Source of the DNA: JAMXLO01 sp963818775
Lineage (GTDB): Bacteria > Pseudomonadota > Alphaproteobacteria > Acetobacterales > Acetobacteraceae
DNA length: 64,000 nucleotides
Reading direction: 5' to 3'
Assembly (NCBI GenBank): GCA_963818775.1
Contig: CAWFUF010000024.1
Coordinates: 62,001 to 126,000 of the forward strand
A model generated the notes under the pieces. It was not told the origin of the DNA, did no database searches, and saw nothing but the letters and a program-made list of their open reading frames with translations. The translations under genes and the position numbers were made by a program. Shown one piece after another: positions 54,227 through 63,800 of this stretch; position 1 is the first letter of the stretch; every line of letters begins with the position of its first letter.

Positions 54227-55419
54227 CAGACCACCGCGTCGCGCCGCAGCGCTGCAACTTCCTCCGGCGGATATCCAGCCTCCCGCAGCACCTCGTCGGT
54301 GTGCGCGCCGAGCGGCGGCGGCGCGTGGTCCAGCTTCCCACCGCCATGCTCCATCTGAAAGCCGGAACCCATCAGCCGGAGCGGGCCATATTCCGTCTCG
54401 ACACTCTGCACCGCATGACGCGCGGCGATCTGCGGATGATCGATGACCTCCTCGATCCGCCAGATGCTGGCGCACGGCGCGCCCGCGTCATTCAGCCGCT
54501 TCTCCCACGTCTTCGCATCGGCGCTCGCCAGCGCATCTTCGATGATCGTGCGCAACGTCGCCTCGTGCTCCTTGCGCTGAAACCAATCGGCGAAGCGCGG
54601 ATCATCCAGCACATCCGCGCGCCCAAGCGTGGTCATCAGCGCCTCGTACTGCTTGTCGTTGTTGACCGCGAGCAGCAAAAAACTGTCCTTGGCGCAGAAC
54701 AGGTTCGCGGTGACCTTCCGACTGATCGCCTGATTCCCAAACTGCTCCTGCCGATGACCGGCCACGGTGTAGTCGGCGACCTGGGTGGAGAGAAACGCAA
54801 GGCTCGCCTCCAGCATCGACACATCGATGAACTGGCCCTGCCCGGTGTGCGTCCGCTGATACAGCGCGGACGACACAGCGAACGCGCCGGTCATGCCGGA
54901 AAGTACGTCGCACACCGCGAAGCCGGCGCGCGTCGGCCCCATCTCCTTGTGGCCGGTCAGCGACATGATGCCGGACAGCGCCTGGATCTTGCCGTCATAA
55001 CCAGCCTCGTTGCGGTACGGGCCGGTGCTGCCGAAGCCGGAGATCGTGCAGTAGATCAGCTTCGGATTGATCGCACGCAGCGCCTCATAGCCGATGCCGA
55101 GACGATCCATCACGCCGGGCCGGAAGTTCTCCATCACCACATCGGCGCGCGCGACAAGACGCTTGACGATGTCGATCGCCGCCGGCTTTTGCAGATCGAG
55201 CGTCAGGCTACGCTTGTTCCCGTTGATCGCCAGCCATGCCGGCGCCATGCCGCGCTCCGCCCATTCGCGCGACAGCGGCGTGCGCCGCATGTCCTCACCC
55301 TCACGCCGCTCCACCTTGATGACATCGGCGCCGAGCAGCGCGAGCTGGTAGCTGCCATAGGGACCCGCAAGCACCTGCGTGAAGTCAAGCACGCGGACAT
55401 TGGCAAACGGACGGGTCAC
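54226..55419 (-). CDS. CaiB/BaiF family CoA-transferase
   Basis: 397 residues from a GTG at 55419; upstream frame lacks homology. Motifs typical for class III CoA-transferases: VLDFTQVLAGPYGSYQLALLGADVIKVE, NKRSLTLDLQ, the catalytic aspartate in FAVCDVLSGMTG and AGAPCASIWRIEEV. It moves CoA between carboxylic acids. The ribosome site GGGAGGGGG forms one arm of a strong hairpin, so its translation may be controlled. It lies between the SDR and the reductase-like gene. Confidence 0.92.
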   Translation of the reverse strand: MTRPFANVRVLDFTQVLAGPYGSYQLALLGADVIKVERREGEDMRRTPLSREWAERGMAPAWLAINGNKRSLTLDLQKPAAIDIVKRLVARADVVMENFRPGVMDRLGIGYEALRAINPKLIYCTISGFGSTGPYRNEAGYDGKIQALSGIMSLTGHKEMGPTRAGFAVCDVLSGMTGAFAVSSALYQRTHTGQGQFIDVSMLEASLAFLSTQVADYTVAGHRQEQFGNQAISRKVTANLFCAKDSFLLLAVNNDKQYEALMTTLGRADVLDDPRFADWFQRKEHEATLRTIIEDALASADAKTWEKRLNDAGAPCASIWRIEEVIDHPQIAARHAVQSVETEYGPLRLMGSGFQMEHGGGKLDHAPPPLGAHTDEVLREAGYPPEEVAALRRDAVV

Positions 55420-55426
55420 GGATCTG

Positions 55427-55450
55427 CCCCCTCCCCTTTGCGGGAGGGGG
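55427..55450 (-). promoter_or_regulatory. Hairpin that covers the CaiB/BaiF ribosome site
   Basis: A perfect 9-bp stem (CCCCCTCCC with GGGAGGGGG) and a 6-base loop lie seven bases before the GTG start. One stem arm is the ribosome site itself, so folding would block initiation. The same sequence is also of the GC-rich intergenic hairpin type scattered in alphaproteobacteria. Confidence 0.55.
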
Positions 55451-55471
55451 TCAGGGGGAGGGGCACCATCA

Positions 55472-56410
55472 TCACGCCGCCTTCTCCACCCGCAGCGTCC
55501 GCGCAACTGCCTTCTGCTCGTCGAACTCGCGCCGCCGCCGCGCCAGCTCCTCAGCCGGAATCCGCTCCAGATTAAGATAGTCGAGCTTCCATGCAGCATC
55601 CTCGCTCCAGCGCAGCGGCGACTGCACCGACGTGCGCGGGCCCGGCGCCGCCTCGAGCACGCGCAGCGCCAGCTCCAGCGTGTGGTCCTGCGACGCGACA
55701 TCGTGCGGCTTGCCGGCGCTGTTGCCGAGCGGGAAATCGCTGAACAGAAAGCGCGGCACTGCGGCGTGCTCGACGATGTCCTTGGCGCAGCCCATGACCA
55801 CCGTGGGAATGCCGTTTGCCTCCAGATGGCGCGCGACCAGGCTGCACGTCTGGTGGCAGACCGGGCAATTCGGCACCAGGATCGCCGCGTCGGCCCCATC
55901 TTCCCGGCAGCGACGCAGGATCTCCGGCGCATCGGTCTCCACCGTGACACGGTGGCTGCGGTTGGTGGGCGCGCCGTGGAACCGCGGCGTCACCGCGCCG
56001 ACACGCCCTGCACCCACCGCGCGCAGCAACGCCGGCAGCGGGAACCAGGTGCCGCTGTCCTCGGCCGAGGTGTTCGCGCGGTCGTAGCCGATATGCGAGA
56101 TGCGCAGGTCGTGCGCCTGCGACGTGTCGCCTGAATACACCTGGTAGAACTTCGCGCCGCCATTGTACGGCGCGCCGGGCCCCTGATCGCCCTTGTCTGC
56201 CCGGAACGGCGCCGCGGTGGTGACAATGGTCAGCCGCGCGTCGGCGATCGGCTTGCGCAGCGGGGTGAACGGCGCCTCGACGTAATGCGCCCAGCGGTAC
56301 GGCGTGGTGTAGCCGATCGCCGCGTAATACTCGCGCGTCCGCAGCATGTAGGGGATCGGCGCGTCGTAATCCGGCGCGAAATTGAGCAGGGCGTCGATGT
56401 CGCGGTCCAT
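55472..56410 (-). CDS. Glycine/sarcosine/betaine reductase component B-like protein, cysteine form
   Basis: 312 residues from an ATG with GGAG upstream. Text such as PNCPVCHQTCSLVARHLEANG aligns with the redox-active segment of GrdB/PrdB selenoproteins (CxxCH-type), with cysteines C182, C185 and C189 and no in-frame TGA for selenocysteine. Proteins of this class next to CaiB-type CoA-transferases occur in many aerobic proteobacteria, where a Stickland reductase role is unlikely; a thiol redox role is a better guess. Substrate unknown. Confidence 0.75.
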   Translation of the reverse strand: MDRDIDALLNFAPDYDAPIPYMLRTREYYAAIGYTTPYRWAHYVEAPFTPLRKPIADARLTIVTTAAPFRADKGDQGPGAPYNGGAKFYQVYSGDTSQAHDLRISHIGYDRANTSAEDSGTWFPLPALLRAVGAGRVGAVTPRFHGAPTNRSHRVTVETDAPEILRRCREDGADAAILVPNCPVCHQTCSLVARHLEANGIPTVVMGCAKDIVEHAAVPRFLFSDFPLGNSAGKPHDVASQDHTLELALRVLEAAPGPRTSVQSPLRWSEDAAWKLDYLNLERIPAEELARRRREFDEQKAVARTLRVEKAA

Positions 56411-56643
56411 CTGGGGTTCTCCGGCACTTGTCAGGCATCATGGCGCGGATGGGGAAGGAAAGACAGGGAGGCCGACGCACAAACACAACGCCAGACCACA
56501 GGAAGCCGCTGCGCCCCCAAGGCTGCGCTTGGGCCTGTTCTCAAGGTGTTTCCGCGAATCTACTTAATCGGCTAATCCAATGGGCTCGAGCATCCCCCAA
56601 CTCCGGGGTAGTCGAAATATTCCGCCCGAAAGCATCAACTGCC

Positions 56644-58428
56644 ATGTCCGTGCTTCATCATTATATCCGAGTAGATTTCCATCGCTTCAAAGCGTTTGAG
56701 AGATTTGCTCTCCAAATTCGCCATTTTAACATCCTCATTGGCCCGAACAACGCAGGCAAGTCCACCATACTCGCTGCGTTCCGCATACTTGCGGCGGCAA
56801 TTAGGAGAGCGAGCAGCCGAAAGCCTGAGGTAATACGCGGCCCGAGCGGCAGGATGCTCGGCTATCCCGTTGATCTGAGCGCAATTTCAGTCGCCGAGGA
56901 AAATATATTCCATAACTATGACGAAAGCGAGCCAGCTACAGTCACCTTCACACTATCCAACAAAAATATTCTGTTACTTTTCTTCCCGGAGCCCGGCTCT
57001 TGTTACCTCGTGGCTGATGCGCTAGGGCGCCGGATAAAGTCGGCAGCATCGTTCAGGGCGCAGTTCAACTGCCCGATTGGATTTGTTCCGATCCTTGGTC
57101 CAGTTGAGCACAACGAGGACCTCTATGGAAAGGAGGCTGCCAAACTCGCTCTGTTCAACTACCGAGCCGCGAGGAATTTTCGGAACATTTGGTATCATTA
57201 CCCGGAGAAATTTGAAGAATTCCGAGAGGCACTGGGTCAGACGTGGCCCGGAATGGATATAGAACGGCCAAGCCTCGATTACTCACACGATAAACCAAGG
57301 TTGCACATGTTCTGTCCTGAGGATCGCATACCTCGCGAGATATTTTGGGCAGGCTTCGGCTTTCAAGTTTGGTGTCAAATGCTCACCCATCTTATTCAAT
57401 CGCGGGAGTCTGCATTATTCTTGATCGATGAGCCTGACATTTATCTGCACTCCGATCTGCAAAGGCAACTGCTAGGCCTGCTGAGAAACATGGGTCCTGA
57501 TGTCGTCATTGCGACCCATTCGACGGAAATCATAGTCGAGGCAGAGGCAGACGATCTTGTGCTTGTCAATAAGCAGCGGAGGGCGGCAAAGCGAATTCAG
57601 CATCCGTCTCAGCTGCAGGAGGTCTTCGCAGTTCTGGGCTCCAACCTAAACCCGATTTTAACCCAATTGGCTAAGACAAGGCGGGTGGTGTTCGTGGAGG
57701 GGAAGGATTTTCAGATCCTCGGCAAATTTGCGCGGAAGCTGGGCTTTGATGGTGTTAGCAGCCGGCGAGACTTTGCGGTCGTGCCCGTTGAGGGGTTCAA
57801 TCCAGACCGCATCCGCGCCCTCAGGGTCGGGATGGAAGCTACCCTGGGTGCTCGAATCAGGGCGGCGGCAGTCTTGGATCGAGACTATCGGAGTGATGCG
57901 GAGTGTGAGGCGATTCGTGCTGAGTGTGGTGAATTCTGCGACTACGTGACAATTCACAGGCGGAAGGAGATTGAAAATTTTTTGCTCGTTCCGGAGGCAA
58001 TTGATCGCGCTGCCGAGCGTCGGGTGGCTGACCAAATAAGACGGGCAGGCAAGAACTTGAAGTATAGCCCTATGGCGGCGGCAGTGCTGAATGACTTCGC
58101 GCTCAAGCGTGAGACCTATGTTGCCGCACAATATCTGGCGAATCGCAAGAGATTTGTACGAGCTCAGTTTTCGAGGATGCACGAGGCGACAATCGATGAG
58201 GCGGCTCTCGCCGAGTTCAAGCAAGAATGGACCCAGCCGGCTGTCCGACTGCAAATGATCCCCGGCAAGGAGGCGCTAAGTGACCTCAACGGTAAGCTAC
58301 AGGAACGATACGGTGTAAACGTCACACCAACCGCCATCGTAGATGGCATGGTGGTAGGAGAGATGCCCAACGACATGCGGCAGCTGGTTCGGGGGATCGC
58401 CGAGTTTGCCGCACTGAGGCCCGATTGA
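56644..58428 (+). CDS. OLD-family ATPase with TOPRIM nuclease domain
   Basis: 594 residues from the ATG at 56644. The ATPase half has Walker A GPNNAGKST (33-41), Walker B LFLIDEPDIYLH (258-269) and the His switch ATHSTEI. The C-terminal half has a TOPRIM metal site: E352 in VFVEGKD and the DxD of VLDRDYRSD (D412, D414), plus EIENFLL. This is the single-gene (class 1) OLD nuclease layout, known to act in phage defence. Base composition is visibly lower in GC than both neighbours, a mark of horizontal transfer. No UvrD-type helicase (Gabija) or retron partner is adjacent. Confidence 0.85.
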   Translation: MSVLHHYIRVDFHRFKAFERFALQIRHFNILIGPNNAGKSTILAAFRILAAAIRRASSRKPEVIRGPSGRMLGYPVDLSAISVAEENIFHNYDESEPATVTFTLSNKNILLLFFPEPGSCYLVADALGRRIKSAASFRAQFNCPIGFVPILGPVEHNEDLYGKEAAKLALFNYRAARNFRNIWYHYPEKFEEFREALGQTWPGMDIERPSLDYSHDKPRLHMFCPEDRIPREIFWAGFGFQVWCQMLTHLIQSRESALFLIDEPDIYLHSDLQRQLLGLLRNMGPDVVIATHSTEIIVEAEADDLVLVNKQRRAAKRIQHPSQLQEVFAVLGSNLNPILTQLAKTRRVVFVEGKDFQILGKFARKLGFDGVSSRRDFAVVPVEGFNPDRIRALRVGMEATLGARIRAAAVLDRDYRSDAECEAIRAECGEFCDYVTIHRRKEIENFLLVPEAIDRAAERRVADQIRRAGKNLKYSPMAAAVLNDFALKRETYVAAQYLANRKRFVRAQFSRMHEATIDEAALAEFKQEWTQPAVRLQMIPGKEALSDLNGKLQERYGVNVTPTAIVDGMVVGEMPNDMRQLVRGIAEFAALRPD

Positions 58429-58708
58429 GAGTCTTAAGGAATTTCGGCGCAGTCTCTATGCCATCCGCCTTCGCGACCAGGCCCTCGTGAATCGTGCCGC
58501 CGCGTGCCATCCGCGACACTCCGTTTTGCGGTGCTGACCCGCCACCGCCTGCCCGTCCAGATTTTTACCAGATCATGAGCCACGCGCGGCATCGCCTTAC
58601 GCTGTCGATATCGGTCTCAACCAATGCGTCCACCCAACGGCCAGCGAGCAAACAACTGGCCTCCGACGCCCCGTCCATGCACTAATCCCCCCGAACTCCG
58701 AGGCAGGC

Positions 58709-59486
58709 GTGGGACTGGTTCCGTCACCAACGGTGCTGAGCGTCGACGAAATGGGCCGCATCGCGCCGCCGATCTTCACCTCGGTAGGCCGTGGCGGCGC
58801 CAACGCGCCCGGCGATGTCTTCGTCATCCAGTCGCTGCTCAACGACCGGCTGCCCAAGCCGCACGCGCCCATCCCGGTGAACGGCGTGGCCGATGTCGGC
58901 ACCACGCTGGCGATCGAGGCCTACCAGGCGGTGATCATGCAGATGACGCCGCCCTCCGGCCGCGTCGATCCCGGCAGCTCCACCTACTACGCGCTTGCCG
59001 CCAGACCGCTCGTCGCCAACGCCCTGCCAACCTCGGTCGGCCATTTCGGCGAGATACCGTCCGACGTCGCCAGTGCCGCGGTCGCCTCGCGCCTGCGTTG
59101 GACCGTGCCCGCGTCTGTCACGGTGGCGCAGTGGGCCGTGGAGAGCGCGTGGGGAGCCTCGATGCCGCCAGGCAGCAACAATCCGTTCGGCATCAAGGCG
59201 ACCGGAGACCAGTCGGGGGTCGAGAGCCCCACTCGCGAGGTGAAAAATGGCGAGAGCGTCACTGTCACGGACCGCTTCCGGGTGTTCGAACTCAATCGCG
59301 CAGGCATTCGATGAACACGGCCGCCTGCTGGCGACGGCTTCCGTGTACAGGAACGCAATGAACCAGAAGGACAACCCCGAGGCATTCGCCGATGCCCTTA
59401 CCGGGGTCTACGCGACTGATCCGAACTACGGTTTTACCCTGAAATGGGTGATGGAGCATTACGGCTTGACCCAGTACGACCGCTAA
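58709..59486 (+). CDS. Peptidoglycan hydrolase (glucosaminidase-type) with PG-binding domain, one frameshift
   Basis: The first frame (GTG at 58709) holds a peptidoglycan-binding-like region (FVIQSLLNDRLPKPHAPIPV, IEAYQAVIMQ) and then ASVTVAQWAVESAWGASMPPGSNNPFGIKA, the catalytic segment of GH73-type glucosaminidases with its Glu. It runs out at FELNRAGIR. The second frame continues NSIAQAFDEHGRLLATASVY and ends at 59486. An extra G near 59288 explains the change. Placement directly before tssL suggests it opens the cell wall for type VI secretion assembly or is an exported effector. Confidence 0.75.
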
Positions 59487-59510
59487 GGCTGCGACCCGGA
59501 GGAAGCGCCA

Positions 59511-60837
59511 GTGAGCGACAACCCGTTCGCCGAACCGGACGACGACCGGACGGTCATCCGCCCTGTCCCGGGCGGACGTCGCCGCTCGCCGCCGCCAACG
59601 CCAACGCTCGCCGCGACGCCGGTGCCGCCGGTCGATCCATCCGCGGCACCGGCGATCAGTGTCTCGCCATTGACCGTCGCCGCGTCGCCATTGCTGCAAC
59701 TGCTCGCTCGCCTGCGCGCGATGCGCCGCGCGCCCGACCCGACCGTACTGCGCGAACGCGTCGTGCAGGACCTGCGCGCGTTCGAGCGCAAGGCACGCGA
59801 TGCAGGCATCGCGATGGAGCTGCTGCGGCCGGCGCATTACGCACTTTGCGCCAGCATCGACGATGTGGTGCTGAATACGCCCTGGGGCGCCGCGAGCGGC
59901 TGGGCGAGCCAGACCCTGGTGGGAACGTTCCATCCCGGCGCGCGCGGCGCGGATCTGTTCTTCGATCAACTCAGGCAGATGCGGCGAACCCCAAACAGGT
60001 TCCTCCCCGCGATCGAGCTCATGTACATCTGCCTCGCGCTCGGCTACATGGGTCGCTACCGGCAGGTGCGCGGCGAGGGAGAACTCGACCAGGCGCGGTA
60101 CGACACGCACGCCGTCATCGCGGCCCAGCGCCAAGGCCGCGGATTCCGAGCTATCGCCGCACTGGCGCGGTGTCGCCGTGCCGGCCCAATCCGCGCCGCA
60201 GCGCCTGCCGGTCTGGGTCGCGCTGGCCGGTGCGGTGGCGCTGTGCGGCGGCCTGTTCCTCTGGACATCCACCAGCCTGAACGCGGCCTCCGATGATCTT
60301 CAGTCCCAGGTGCTGACCACACCGCCTACACGCATGCCGCAGGTGACGCGCGCTGCGATCGTGCAGCCGCTGCCGCCACCACCGGTTCCGTCCGAGCCGA
60401 CAGTGCTCGATCGGCTGCGCGCCAGCCTCCAGCCTGACCTCGACGATCATGCCATCAGCCTGTCGGGTACCCCCGCGACACCGATCGTCCGGATCGCTGG
60501 TCGTTCGATGTTCTCATCAGAGAGCGCGGTAGTGCAGTCCGCATCCCGGCCGCTGCTCGAGCGGATTGCCGCAGCACTGAGGAACGAGAGCGGATCGCTC
60601 CAGGTGATCGACTACACCGATGATCAGCCGGTCCGCACCGTGCGCTTCCCGTCGAACTTCCAGCTCTCCGTCGCGCGTGCCAACGCCGTGCGCACCATCA
60701 TCGCGCGCGATCTCGGTGACCCGGCACGGGTCAGCGCAGAGGGGCGCGCCGATGCGGACCCGATCGCCAGCAACGGCACCGCCGAAGGTCGCGAGCAGAA
60801 CCGGCGGATCGAGATCGTGCTGCATCGCCAGGACTGA
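59511..60837 (+). CDS. tssL: Type VI secretion protein TssL (DotU plus OmpA-like domain), one frameshift
   Basis: The first frame (from 59511) has a Pro/Thr-rich start and the DotU/TssL cytoplasmic fold (RPAHYALCASIDDVVLNTPWG, FFDQLRQMRRTPNRFLPAIELMY, YMGRYR). It drifts off after QRQGRGF. The second frame supplies SPHWRGVAVPAQ, the membrane helix VWVALAGAVALCGGLFLW and an OmpA-like C-terminus (SVARANAVRTIIARDLGDP, EQNRRIEIVLHRQD). Normal TssL proteins combine these in one chain of about 440 residues, so a single-base indel near 60131-60148 is inferred. TssL anchors the T6SS membrane complex. Confidence 0.85.
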
Positions 60838-60843
60838 CATTCA

Positions 60844-63800
60844 GTGACGCCGGCGGCAAACATCCTCTACTCGCGCTGGACCATCAGCTTCATCGGCACC
60901 GCCTTGCTCGCCGGTCTGGCGTGGTTCTTCGCGCCGCTGCTGCCAGGGTTCGAGGACTGGCCGCCGCGTCTCGCGCTCATCGCGGTACTGCTGCTGGCCT
61001 GGGGCGGTGGCAACGCACTGCTCGATCTGCGCCGCCTGCAACGTGCCGCGGCGTTGGCGCGGGGCATCACCGTCGCCGACGACACGGATCAGACCGAGGA
61101 GGCGCAGGCTCTGCGCACGCGGCTCACGACCGCGCTTGACCTGCTGAAGAAGTCGCTCGGCAGCCGCCACTATCTGTACGAGCAGCCCTGGTACGCGATC
61201 ATCGGGCCGCCTGGCGCCGGCAAGACGACGGCGCTGCTGAACGCCGGCCTGCGCTTCCCGCTGGCGGACCAGATGGGGCAGGGCGCGATCGCCGGTATCG
61301 GCGGCACGCGCCTGTGCGACTGGTGGTTCACCGAGGACACCGTGCTGATCGACACCGCCGGCCGCTACACCACGCAGGACTCGAACGCCGCGGTCGATCG
61401 CGCCGGCTGGGATGCCTTCCTCGATTTGCTGAAGCAGACCAGGCCGCGCGAGCCGCTGAATGGCCTGCTGATCGCGTTCCCGCTGAGCGACCTGGCACTG
61501 GCGCCGCCGGCCGAACGCAAGGCGCACGCGGCGGCGATCCGCAGCCGGGTCAACGAATTGCAGACGCGGTTCGGCGTGCGCATCCCGGTCTATGCGCTGC
61601 TCACCAAGGCCGACCTCATCGCGGGCTTCACCGAATTCTTCGACGACCTCGATCGCGAGAAGCGCGCCCAGGTGTGGGGCACCACGTTCGAACTGACTGC
61701 CGATGACGACGACCCGGTCAGCGCCTGCGCCGGCGCGTTGCGCGCCTTGGTGGAGCGGCTGAACGCGCGACTGTTCGACCGGTTGCAGGCGGAACGCAAC
61801 GCCGACCGGCGTGCCCTCATCGCGATGTTTCCCGGCCAGGTGGCGAGCCTCGAGCCGTTGCTCCTGGAGTTCCTGCACGCTGCGTTCGCCGGCACCAGCG
61901 ACAGTCCGGCGCCGCTGCTCCGCGGCGTCTATTTCACCTCGGGCACGCAGGAAGGCACACCGATCGATCGCCTCACCGGTGCTCTCGCCCGTTCCCTCGG
62001 CGTCGATCAGGCGCGGGCACAGACCATGCGGCCGGTGCAGGGCCGCAGCTATTTCCTCGAGCGCCTGCTGAAGGAGGTGATCGTCGGCGAGGCGTCGCTC
62101 GTCGCGCACAGTCCCGCCGCGCTGCGACGCCGCCAGATGTTGCGGATGGCAGGCTATGCCGTGGCCGCCCTGCTGGTCCTGGCGACGGCGGGAGTTCTGT
62201 GGCACGTCCGCAGCGCAGGTCAGCGCGAGATCGCGGCAGCGGCGACGGCGCTCGACCGCTACGAACAGACCGCGTGGATTCTGCCGCTGGATCCGGTCAA
62301 CGACGACGATCTGGCGCGACTGGCGCCACTGCTCGACCAGGCGCGCGCGCTGCCGCACGGTGGCGACGAACCGTCATGGTTGCCGGCCGGCCTGTCGCAG
62401 CGCGATAAGCTCGCGGCCTCGGCGCGGACGGTCTACCGCCACGCCCTGCAATGGGCACTCCTGCCACGGCTGATGTGGCGCCTGGAGACCCAGTTGCGCG
62501 GCAACCTCAATCGCCCTGACTTCCTCTACGAGGCTACGCGCGTCTATCTCATGCTCGGCAACGCCGGCCCGCTCGACGTATCGCTGGTCCGCGAATGGAT
62601 GAAGCTGGACTGGCAGACCGCGTATCCCGGTCTCGGCTATGCGGCGCTGCGCGATTCTCTGCTGCTGCATCTCGATGCTCTGCTGTCCGATCCGCTGCCG
62701 CAGGTGAAGCTCGATGGCGAACTTGTCGCCACCGCGCGTGCGCGAATGGCCACGGTGTCGATGGCGCAGCGCGTCTACTCGCGCATTCGTCCCTCTGCCG
62801 CCGCGCAGCGTCTGCCGCCGTGGCTGCCGAGCGACGCGCTGGGTCCGGCGGGATTGCCGCTGTTCGTGCTGGCATCGGGCAAGCGGCTGAACGAGGGCAT
62901 TCCCGGCTTCTTCACCGTCGATGGCTTTCACAAGGTTCTGCTGCCGTCGCTCGCCGGAGCCGCCAGGAGCGTCGTGCTGGAGAGCTGGGTCCTCGGCAAT
63001 CGCGTCGCGTTCGACGCGAGCGACCAGCAGATGCAGGCACTGAGGCGCGATGTCATTGCGCTCTATGAGGCGGACTATGTCCCGGCCTGGGACCTGATGA
63101 TGGCCGACCTCAACGTGGCGCCGCTGCGCAGCCTGTCGCAGGCGGCGCAGGACCTTTACATCCTTGCCTCGCCCGAATCGCCGATGCGTCGGCTGCTGGT
63201 TTCCATCAGCCGCCAGTTGACGCTGTCCGTCCCGCCCGGTGGTGCGCCCCGCACTGCCGCAGCGGAGGCGCCGGCGAGCGGCTCGGAGGATCGGTTCCAC
63301 GGCCTGTTCGGCACTGCCCAGTCTGCGTCGGCGCCGGCGACACCTCTGCTGCCAGGCCATGAGGTCGACGAACGCTATCAGGCGCTGCGTGATCTTCTCA
63401 GTGGCGGCGCCAACGCACCGATCGATCAGGTCCTGCGGGAACTCGGCGACGCGCAGCAGCAGATTGCCAAGCTTGCCGCGACACTGGTGAACCCTGGCGC
63501 CGCGGCGCCGGTGAGCGGTGGCATCGACCCGCTGTTGGCGTTGAAGGCGGACGCCGCGCACCAGCCGCAGCCGCTCGGCCACTGGCTCACCGAGATTGCG
63601 ACGAGCGCCATCGCGTTGCGCAGTGGCGACCCGCGGCTGCAACTGGCGACAATTTTCAACGTCGGCGGCGGCCCTGCCGAACTGTGTCCGGCGGTGGTGA
63701 ACGGGCATTATCCGTTCACGCCCGACGCCACCGATGACGCGACGATCGCCGACTTCGCCCGCCTGTTCGCCCCTGGTGCCGCGCTCGACGGCTTCATGAA

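Noticed and set aside
55472..56410. Selenocysteine in the GrdB-like protein
   Set aside because: The redox motif uses TGC/TGT-type cysteines and there is no in-frame TGA.
59511..60296. Separate TssL and OmpA-like genes
   Set aside because: The first frame ends without the membrane helix and in arginine-rich text, while the helix opens the second frame; one frameshifted gene fits better.
60841..62358. 505-residue minus-strand frame
   Set aside because: It is antisense to tssM, rich in Arg/Gln, without domains.
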